From an uncultured Neisseriaceae bacterium (GTDB taxonomy: Bacteria; Pseudomonadota; Gammaproteobacteria; Burkholderiales; UBA11063): 7,720 nucleotides of DNA. The stretch lies in contig CALFYC010000146.1 in NCBI GenBank assembly GCA_937952895.1, positions 1 through 7,720 of the forward strand. Reading direction: 5' to 3'. Shown piece by piece: positions 1-5,929 of this stretch. The notes under the pieces are model-generated. The model did not search any database. It saw only the letters and a program-made list of their open reading frames with translations, and was not told the DNA's origin. Made by a program: the position numbers and the translations under genes. Position 1 is the stretch's first letter. Each line of letters opens with the position of its first letter.

Positions 1-1296
1 TCTATCCTTATCTGCAATTCTATCTTCTAATGACAGGATTTGCAACATTACATTATTTTTATATTTACTTTCTAGATTAGAGAATGAATCTTCTAATACT
101 GTAGAGTGTTTCTCAAGTGCTCTAATACGTTGTGCTGTATAAGACTCATCTAGATTAACACTTTTTTTCAGTCCGTCAACTACTTTTAATGCAATAGCAT
201 CTAAATGTGCATCTGTTAATACAAATGGTTCAATGACTGGATCTGGTTCTGCATCTTTTGCTAATGCAGCAAAAGCGTCTTCAATACTATCTACATCAAA
301 TGACTCTTTAGCTTTGATAACCAAGTTGTCAAGAATCTGTGTTTTAGTATCTGAATCTTCAAGGCTATCTTGAATTAGTTTATGGGCGATTAGCAAATGT
401 TCTTTATCAAAAATTGGAATCTGCTTTTCATCTGCAAATACGAATCCAATTACTGCAGCTGCATCATTCTTATCTTTAGATGCATAAGCGCCCACTTTCA
501 AAGATTGCATGTAGTCTGTAAACTCAGCATATGTACCGTATTTAGCTTTTAATTGGTCTAATGTTAACTTCATATCGTTACTCTTATTTCCTATTGTGAA
601 ATCTAGGATTTCAATTGTTGTATTTTCATCGCTGTCCAGAAGTTCAGAAATAGCATTTTCGTCCGCTGGTTCACTTACATATGAAACATGTCTATAATTT
701 AACGTGTCTGCAATATAAAAGCAAGTCTGTTTATCATAAACTTGTCCTCTATAATGTCCACAGTCACTTTGCATTTTGTTATTGCCACAAATAGAACAAT
801 AACCAGCAGCACTATCACCGCCAACAGAAACAGTTAAGTAACGCTTATCAAGCAATTTCTCAATTGCATCAGCGTCATTAATCTCTGCTATTAATTGTAT
901 CTCACCTAGACCTTTATATCCAACCGTTTTATATTCTTTAGAGTTAACAAATTCATTAACCTTCTTAATATAATTTTTGTCAGATACGTTAGCTGTTTCA
1001 AGATATCTATTTAGTCCATACGAAACATAATCAGCTTGTTTGATTCTACCTATTGGAGAAGACAGAGGGTCATGATTTGTAGTAACTGGTTTGTTAAATG
1101 GCTGTACAAAACTTTGTACACCATCGGACATACCTTTGGGTGAATAAAACCATAAATTTTTGTTTACCAATCCAGAGTGAGTCGCAGACATTTTAACTCT
1201 AATTGAAGTGGGTTTTTTACCTGCACTTGCTGAGTCCTGTATGCGCTTAATATCTGAATCTAGTATTCGTAATTTAAAGTAACTCTTATTGTCCAT
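1..1296 (-). CDS. Prohead (head maturation) protease, S78/HK97-like, with scaffold-like C-terminal region; 3' end beyond window
   Basis: This frame is open for 432 codons from the ATG at 1296 to the window edge without a stop, so the gene is partial. The first ~215 residues carry the hallmarks of phage prohead proteases, which cut scaffold and capsid protein during head maturation. They include NHD at 74-76 followed by SPIGR (80-84), with His75 the likely catalytic histidine. TVSVGG at 155-160 makes Ser157 the likely nucleophile. The family's late block is seen at 201-215 (HVSYVSEPADENA). I did not assign the third triad residue. A Cys/His cluster (C167, C170, C179, H181, possibly C192) lies between the serine and the late block and looks like a small zinc knuckle. 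From about 236 the protein becomes acidic and helical, with probable coiled coil near 394-432, which suggests a fused scaffold. The start overlaps the portal 3' end by 11 nt and has the best ribosome site in the window, GGAG 6 nt upstream. The family call is firm; the scaffold fusion is inference. Confidence 0.87.
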   Translation of the reverse strand, partial: MDNKSYFKLRILDSDIKRIQDSASAGKKPTSIRVKMSATHSGLVNKNLWFYSPKGMSDGVQSFVQPFNKPVTTNHDPLSSPIGRIKQADYVSYGLNRYLETANVSDKNYIKKVNEFVNSKEYKTVGYKGLGEIQLIAEINDADAIEKLLDKRYLTVSVGGDSAAGYCSICGNNKMQSDCGHYRGQVYDKQTCFYIADTLNYRHVSYVSEPADENAISELLDSDENTTIEILDFTIGNKSNDMKLTLDQLKAKYGTYAEFTDYMQSLKVGAYASKDKNDAAAVIGFVFADEKQIPIFDKEHLLIAHKLIQDSLEDSDTKTQILDNLVIKAKESFDVDSIEDAFAALAKDAEPDPVIEPFVLTDAHLDAIALKVVDGLKKSVNLDESYTAQRIRALEKHSTVLEDSFSNLESKYKNNVMLQILSLEDRIADKDR

Positions 1297-3076
1297 TAAT
1301 TGCTCCGAAAATTTGATGTGTTAATGATAATATTTGAGTTGATATAAAGTCAACTATATTATTGCCATTATATGAATTTCTATATTTTACTATTGTTGTA
1401 ATACAATCTGCAATGTATTTATCGCAGATTGATGTATTGATGTCAATAGATTCGTCAAGTGATTGTATTTCATCGTTAATAATATTGTATATCCTACCAT
1501 ATTTAAATGAATTGTCACCATCTATTATATTGATAATGTTTTGTATTGAGTTGCTATGTTGGTTAGCTGGCTTAGTAATTGACTTAGTTAAGTTAGATGA
1601 ACCTGTTTTAGATTTAGACTTACTAACTTTTGTAGTTACTGTTTGAGCTGCTTTGTGTCCAGCCTTAGCTGTTTCTGCAGAAACCTTTTGTGCATTCTCA
1701 GCAGTTTTAGCAGATGTGTTAATACCATGTCTAGTAGTCTTATCTGCTTGCTCAGCATTTGGATCGTACTGCAACTCTTTAGCCATTTGTTTAAGTTCTT
1801 CTGGAGACTTAGGTTTATGACCCATTGATTTTCTTGCTTCGTTAATACTTTGAGCGCCTTGAGTCATTTTGTTTAATTGATGAGACTCTTTCTTGATTAG
1901 GCCAGGTACATCTAAGTCATTAAACTGGAAGTAGACTTTGTTATCGTCATTAATCATATACTCATATTGGTATCTACCAGACTCGCATAACAACTCATTA
2001 AAGATTCTCTCTGTAATGAATTCTTCTAATGTATATTGATAGTCGATAACTGACTCTTTTAAAGATTCAGATAATACTTCACCAGTTGCTCTACCCGTTG
2101 AATCGCCAACACCAAAGTCAATACCTGACATACCTAGACCAATGAACACTCTCTCTTTGAAGTGATTTAAGTATGATTCAACTCTTAGTGCTAATGACTC
2201 AGCTCCAATAGCTTTAATTTCTACACGCTCAGATGTAACAATACCACCATCGTCTTCCATCTTATCTAGATATGATGTAGCTATTTCTACTTCAGAAGTA
2301 CCATCCATAAATTTCTTAGCTGGTTGTTTTTCATTACCGACCTTAACGTGAATAATGGGGAACAATGATTTATAGATTAAAGTTTCGATTGATTCTTCGA
2401 TACGTCTTAAAGCCAAGATGTCATCTTTAACAGGTTCTAGTGGTGGAGTTCCCATTACGAATCCTGTTCGCTTATTATAATGTAAGTGCAAGATTGCACT
2501 TGCTGGATACTCTACATATTTACCAGTTTGTATTTTTTGTCTATACATAACAGGTGTACCAGATGAGTCAACTCTTACTTCTACGCTTTCTGGTGGAAGA
2601 TTAAAATAAGCTGCAACTGGTTGCACAGACGTTTTGTTAACTGTTCTAACAACGCCAGAAGATGAGTTAAGTTTACGCACCTTAACAATATATGCATTAT
2701 GGAATACAACTAAGTTGTGAGATGTTTCTCTTATAAGAGCGTCAAATGTTTGTCCACTTACATATGCAATCTCTGCTAATCTTTTCTTAATGTATGCTGT
2801 GTTAGAGTCATTGTTTGACAATACATCATATCCCTCTTTGAACATAAGAGTACGTTTCTTGAGGAATGCTCTACATACAAATGATTCAACATCCATGATG
2901 CGGCCATATTCATATAGGTCATATACGTGTGGTCTATAAGAACCATCTATTCCATTTGTTGGTGCAAAGTAAGAAAGCATAGGATTACGAACTTTGAATG
3001 TCGTAATCTTATCCATGATATTAATACTTTGATTCATCTTAGATGAATAATTTGTTGATACTACTATATCGTTCAT
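1286..3076 (-). CDS. Phage portal protein with C-terminal extension
   Basis: The portal forms the ring at the special head vertex through which the terminase pumps DNA and to which the neck attaches. The 596-residue product shows the portal pattern: a mixed N-terminal wing region (about 50-200) ending in a hydrophobic strand, ILHLHY (195-200). GTPPLEPVKDDI (209-220) leads into a long helix to about 240, the usual 'G-x-x-PL' region before the stem. A segment at 313-337 (GLGMSGIDFG to the Glu-rich helix) and QSINEARKSMGHKP (409-422) match the usual ends of the conserved portal core. After about 440 the protein departs from a typical portal: 445-505 is rich in Ala, Lys, Ser and Thr with few hydrophobics, and 506-596 is a further helical region with Cys551 and Cys558. 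The start lies 3 nt after the preceding stop, with only a weak GAG upstream. The end overlaps the protease start by 11 nt. The call rests on sequence pattern and on gene order beside terminase and protease. Confidence 0.88.
   Translation of the reverse strand: MNDIVVSTNYSSKMNQSINIMDKITTFKVRNPMLSYFAPTNGIDGSYRPHVYDLYEYGRIMDVESFVCRAFLKKRTLMFKEGYDVLSNNDSNTAYIKKRLAEIAYVSGQTFDALIRETSHNLVVFHNAYIVKVRKLNSSSGVVRTVNKTSVQPVAAYFNLPPESVEVRVDSSGTPVMYRQKIQTGKYVEYPASAILHLHYNKRTGFVMGTPPLEPVKDDILALRRIEESIETLIYKSLFPIIHVKVGNEKQPAKKFMDGTSEVEIATSYLDKMEDDGGIVTSERVEIKAIGAESLALRVESYLNHFKERVFIGLGMSGIDFGVGDSTGRATGEVLSESLKESVIDYQYTLEEFITERIFNELLCESGRYQYEYMINDDNKVYFQFNDLDVPGLIKKESHQLNKMTQGAQSINEARKSMGHKPKSPEELKQMAKELQYDPNAEQADKTTRHGINTSAKTAENAQKVSAETAKAGHKAAQTVTTKVSKSKSKTGSSNLTKSITKPANQHSNSIQNIINIIDGDNSFKYGRIYNIINDEIQSLDESIDINTSICDKYIADCITTIVKYRNSYNGNNIVDFISTQILSLTHQIFGAINGQ
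1303..1306 (-). promoter_or_regulatory. Shine-Dalgarno site for the protease gene
   Basis: On the minus strand GGAG is followed by six bases (CAATTA) and the ATG at 1296. It lies inside the portal coding sequence and supports the chosen protease start. It is the only near-consensus ribosome binding site seen upstream of any start in this window, so this gene may be translated more independently than its neighbours. Confidence 0.6.
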
Positions 3077-3079
3077 GTG

Positions 3080-4693
3080 TTAACTCAACTGATGCAATTT
3101 TGTTGATATAGCATTAACGTCTATATCCTTAATATTAATTGATGTGTTTGTGATATTTATCTTGCCAGTGTTAATAATTGGCACTTGTTGATTTTGTTTT
3201 GGAACTGTTATAACGCCAAGATAATCTATAATTGCTTTTATCTTATCTGCTGCATTATCTATATCGTTTCCGTTGACCTGTACAAAGGTATAGTCTCCAT
3301 TAATAAACACATCTTCAATTCCTATTTTTGGGATTGTTGGCTCTAGTCCATCTCCATACGTTGTCGATGTATGTGCAGCTTCACTAATTATTTGATTGTA
3401 ATCACTATTGTCAAGGAAGTCTATCATATTACATTTAAAGACATCCATATTATCTACATTGGGTATCTTACTTTGACCTATTACAATACCAACATCATTG
3501 TTATTAGCTGTTGCTATTAAAACTTCTTTGTCTATGGCATTGGACATTACTGATGCAATATCGCTAATTGTAAAATCGTCTACTGGAGTTTGACTACCAG
3601 TAAATTGCGCATATGCAATCTTTTCAGACTTACGTTTAATGATTTGCTTAATAAGGTTTATTAAACCTATAAGATTTTGTACACCTTCTATTTGTGCTGA
3701 GAATGATGTTCCATTTCTTTTTGCCTCACACTCAAAGTATGTTTTTAAACCAAGCATGTTTTGAACTTGTTCAGATAATCCATTAATAGACTCCTGCACA
3801 ATTGACTCAACTCTTTTAAACTGTTCATCTATTGATATGCTATCTATTGGATTAGTTTTTGGCAAAGTTGTTCCTACATCATTCATCATTGTTTTAAAAC
3901 TAGATGTTGTATCATCCCAATGAGATAGAGTCTTACTTACTTTTTCTGCGCCTAGAACATTGGCAATAGTAGCTCCAGTATTTGCTGGTTGACCAATAAA
4001 ATCAATTACGTTATTAGTTGCCTTTGGCACTAAATCTGTAAATGTTTTCAATGCCTCAAAGATACATAGTATAGGAGACATACCAACTTCAATCATTGCA
4101 TTTAAGAAACCAAATAGTTTGCTTAGTATCTTGCCAACAATAGCCATGATGAATCCAGCTAAATTAAAATTACCAAGATTAATACCAGATATTAACGCCA
4201 TAAGTCTTGCTGACAAAAGAGCCAATAGCTTAGACAAGTCTGGTATGCATAGGAATGAAAGTAGTAATACTAAGTTTGGTAAAGTTTTTTCTATGCCAAA
4301 TGATGAATGCAACAATAGATTATTACCATTACTTAAGAATGAAGTTATGTTACCTATCAAATCGTCTTTGAATAATTTACCGCTAATCTTTGGGAACTCT
4401 AATTTACAATTAAAACAATTACTATTTGCTCTTCTTCTTATGGATGCTGCTAATGGTGTTTCGCTAAAGTCACTTAAATCTTTGTGTAGTTGGTCAATTG
4501 ATTTACCATTGATCTTATCCGCATCATTATATACAGATGCTCTATCAATATATTCTTGAGCTTCAAGCAATGCAGAGATTGGTACTTGTACTAAGCACAT
4601 CTCGGATTGAAGTGAGTCTCCATAGAATGAAACTATTTTTTGAGCTGCATATAACAGCTCTTCTGTAATATTTGTATCTGATGTTATTGTCAT
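3080..4693 (-). CDS. Uncharacterised phage protein with CxxC pair and long hydrophobic core, probable virion component
   Basis: I do not recognise this 537-residue protein as a named family. The N-terminal ~90 residues look helical and polar. A CFNC pair (Cys93, Cys96) follows, then residues about 113-215 are strongly hydrophobic with closely spaced helices containing LVLLLSFLCI, LLALLSARLMALISGINLG and FIMAIVGKILSKLFGFL. These could be membrane-active or buried packing helices. Residues 285-365 look helical and partly amphipathic, and the last ~170 residues are mixed with many Asn, Asp and Ile. No signal peptide or enzyme motif is visible. The ATG overlaps the preceding stop as ATGA, so translation is probably coupled to the HxH protein gene, and the portal follows after 3 nt. 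The position argues for a head, neck or tail component, or an internal protein ejected with the DNA. At 537 residues it is short for the tape measure of a long tail. Function is not established. Confidence 0.8.
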   Translation of the reverse strand: MTITSDTNITEELLYAAQKIVSFYGDSLQSEMCLVQVPISALLEAQEYIDRASVYNDADKINGKSIDQLHKDLSDFSETPLAASIRRRANSNCFNCKLEFPKISGKLFKDDLIGNITSFLSNGNNLLLHSSFGIEKTLPNLVLLLSFLCIPDLSKLLALLSARLMALISGINLGNFNLAGFIMAIVGKILSKLFGFLNAMIEVGMSPILCIFEALKTFTDLVPKATNNVIDFIGQPANTGATIANVLGAEKVSKTLSHWDDTTSSFKTMMNDVGTTLPKTNPIDSISIDEQFKRVESIVQESINGLSEQVQNMLGLKTYFECEAKRNGTSFSAQIEGVQNLIGLINLIKQIIKRKSEKIAYAQFTGSQTPVDDFTISDIASVMSNAIDKEVLIATANNNDVGIVIGQSKIPNVDNMDVFKCNMIDFLDNSDYNQIISEAAHTSTTYGDGLEPTIPKIGIEDVFINGDYTFVQVNGNDIDNAADKIKAIIDYLGVITVPKQNQQVPIINTGKINITNTSINIKDIDVNAISTKLHQLS

Positions 4694-5253
4694 ATTAGTG
4701 TTTGCACATATTCTGGAACATTAGGTTTTAGTAATATTGGTATAATTGACGCTCTTCTTAAATGAGGTGTTGGATCTTCTCCAACTCCAATCTTAGTTGA
4801 TAGAGTAACATTGTTGCCAGCTATGTTTGGTATACGTCCAGTAGTATCAACGTACTTTGGCACAACACCATATCTCCATAACATTTGTGATGCTTGTCCA
4901 GACTTAGGTACAATATATGGTTTACTTAATTCGCTATACAAACCATTTGGTATAATACCAAGAGGCATATTAGGACTTGTTGGACTTCCTGGAGCAGTCG
5001 TTGTATGGAAGTGAGGCTGTATGTCATGTCTATGTGGAATCAAAGGATGAGTATGATTTGACACAATGGTAAACAACTTCTGTAATCTAGTTTCAATGGA
5101 TTGCATCCAAGCGTATAGCTTTGCTTCAAAAGCAATAAAGTCTTTTGTAGACACAAAGTCTTCAGCCATGTATTTATACTGACGCATATAAAGGTCAGCT
5201 CTTTTTTGCTCTGCACCTTGAGCATTAGTTCCACTACTAAATGGTATAGGCAT
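4690..5253 (-). CDS. Uncharacterised virion protein with three HxH metal-binding-type repeats, possible baseplate or spike part
   Basis: The 187-residue protein starts with a polar stretch, then a probable amphipathic helix or coiled coil (about 14-64). Next come three His-x-His pairs at H67/H69, H74/H76 and H81/H83, exactly seven residues apart, and a Pro/Gly/Thr stretch, TTTAPGSPTSP (84-94). The remainder (95-187) is Pro- and Gly-rich with short strands. HxH pairs are known to bind iron in trimeric phage spikes and fibre tips (P2 gpV spike, T4 gp37 tip). A His-rich segment running into a Thr/Pro/Gly stretch also occurs in baseplate and PAAR-type proteins. I infer a trimeric, metal-stabilised tail or baseplate component, but I cannot assign a family. 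The ATG lies 2 nt after the preceding stop with no Shine-Dalgarno. The stop overlaps the next start as ATGA, so this gene and the 537-residue gene are probably made together and may act together. Confidence 0.82.
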   Translation of the reverse strand: MPIPFSSGTNAQGAEQKRADLYMRQYKYMAEDFVSTKDFIAFEAKLYAWMQSIETRLQKLFTIVSNHTHPLIPHRHDIQPHFHTTTAPGSPTSPNMPLGIIPNGLYSELSKPYIVPKSGQASQMLWRYGVVPKYVDTTGRIPNIAGNNVTLSTKIGVGEDPTPHLRRASIIPILLKPNVPEYVQTLI

Positions 5254-5255
5254 AA

Positions 5256-5268
5256 TTAAAATCTAGCT
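5256..5268 (-). repeat. 13-nt direct repeat, copy 2, at the stop of the 79-residue gene
   Basis: This is the second copy of the motif at 5917-5929. It ends the 79-residue gene with the same Ala-Arg-Phe-stop and is followed after two bases by the ATG of the HxH protein gene. The base before the motif differs between the copies, so the identity stops at 13 nt. Confidence 0.5.
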
Positions 5269-5495
5269 AAAATTGAATCTGCTTTATTTGCTGCTGCTTT
5301 TTTAACAACCTCTAGACATGTAATCATCATGTCTAGTGTTATCTGACCATCTGGTGCATCGTCACCAAATATTTTAATTATAGCTTCATACAAGTCTTGA
5401 TTCTCTTCCTTCTTATAAAACACTGTTGTATGTTTTACTTTTTCATATATCTGTTTTTGAAATGACACTAGCTCAGATACGTCTATATTACTCAT
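5256..5495 (-). CDS. Small helical phage protein of unknown function (79 residues)
   Basis: I do not recognise this protein. From the ATG at 5495 it has 79 residues and looks almost wholly helical: residues 5-30 are charged and amphipathic, 33-44 form a second helix, and 53-78 a third containing an Ala/Lys-rich run. A short acidic turn (FGDDAPDGQ, 43-51) separates the last two. There is no signal peptide or membrane segment. An in-frame TTG at 5501 would add two residues; I prefer the ATG because neither has a good ribosome site and ATG is the commoner start. The start overlaps the end of the 142-residue gene by 8 nt and the stop is 2 nt before the next ATG, so it is firmly part of the operon. 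A small head-completion, connector or chaperone protein is possible, but nothing in the sequence proves it. Confidence 0.75.
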   Translation of the reverse strand: MSNIDVSELVSFQKQIYEKVKHTTVFYKKEENQDLYEAIIKIFGDDAPDGQITLDMMITCLEVVKKAAANKADSILARF

Positions 5496-5916
5496 ACTCA
5501 ATCACAATCTGTAAAGAACCAATTGTTGAAAGTGGACTTGTTGAATTCAATAATATCCATACTGGTATTAATGTATATGCAGTTGGATTGCTAATAACAT
5601 AGTTGTTAAAACTTCCAAGAGTATCAAATAAATCTATTGTTGGTTCTAAGTCACTAATAATAACCTTAGCTGAATATATATTTAAATTACTAGAGTCTGT
5701 CAATCTAATTGATACTGCACTAACATTGGCTTGTGCAACTAAGTAATATTTTCTCAATACTGTCTCGTATGGGTTAACGGACATTAAGTGAGATGGAATA
5801 GTATTAAACTCTTTTAAAGTTTCATCTATTGGGTCGTAATAACACAAGCCAACCTGTTGTGACAGGCTAGTTGTGTTTGTAATATCATCTATTGGTTGAT
5901 TTGCATATCTAATCAT
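5488..5916 (-). CDS. Uncharacterised phage protein, probably beta-rich virion component (142 residues)
   Basis: The 142-residue product matches no family I can name. After a polar N-terminus (1-20) it shows alternating hydrophobic segments typical of a beta-sandwich: RKYYLVAQANVSAVSIRL (55-72), an AKVIIS strand (83-88), a Tyr/Pro/Val strand (114-124) and a closing strand, LQIVIEYE (135-142). Cys25 is the only cysteine. No signal peptide, membrane segment or enzyme motif is visible. The ATG follows the terminase stop with no gap (TAA then ATG), and the only purine-rich upstream stretch (AGAAGAG) is about 11 nt away, so translation is probably coupled to terminase. Lying directly after the terminase and before the portal suggests a structural role such as head decoration, head-tail connection or a tail accessory protein. 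That role is inference from position only. Confidence 0.8.
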   Translation of the reverse strand: MIRYANQPIDDITNTTSLSQQVGLCYYDPIDETLKEFNTIPSHLMSVNPYETVLRKYYLVAQANVSAVSIRLTDSSNLNIYSAKVIISDLEPTIDLFDTLGSFNNYVISNPTAYTLIPVWILLNSTSPLSTIGSLQIVIEYE

Positions 5917-5929
5917 TTAAAATCTAGCT
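5917..5929 (-). repeat. 13-nt direct repeat, copy 1, at the terminase stop
   Basis: The minus-strand sequence AGCTAGATTTTAA is identical to a copy at 5256-5268. In both places it encodes the last three residues Ala-Arg-Phe plus the TAA stop in the same frame, just before the next ATG (0 nt here, 2 nt in the other copy). Both copies sit at gene junctions, which makes a translation or RNA-processing role conceivable, but chance in AT-rich DNA is not excluded. Confidence 0.5.

Noticed and set aside
597..607. Third copy of the junction motif (CCTAGATTTCAC, minus strand)
   Set aside because: Only CTAGATTT matches, it lies inside the protease coding sequence and is not at a stop, so it is probably chance.
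4119..4559. Plus-strand open frame of 146 codons
   Set aside because: It is antisense to the 537-residue gene, has no ribosome site or family pattern, and every neighbouring gene is on the other strand.
3080..4693. Tape measure protein assignment for the 537-residue gene
   Set aside because: It is hydrophobic and partly helical, but short, lacks long coiled coils, and lies between terminase and portal rather than in a tail cluster.
5040..5234. Minus-strand 64-codon frame inside the HxH protein gene
   Set aside because: It is an out-of-frame shadow of a gene whose ends fit its neighbours exactly; the product has no recognisable features.
5322..5369. EF-hand-like loop (DDAPDGQI) in the 79-residue protein
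   Set aside because: The acidic, Gly and Ile positions resemble a calcium loop, but position 3 is Ala and position 12 is Met rather than Glu or Asp, so calcium binding is not supported.
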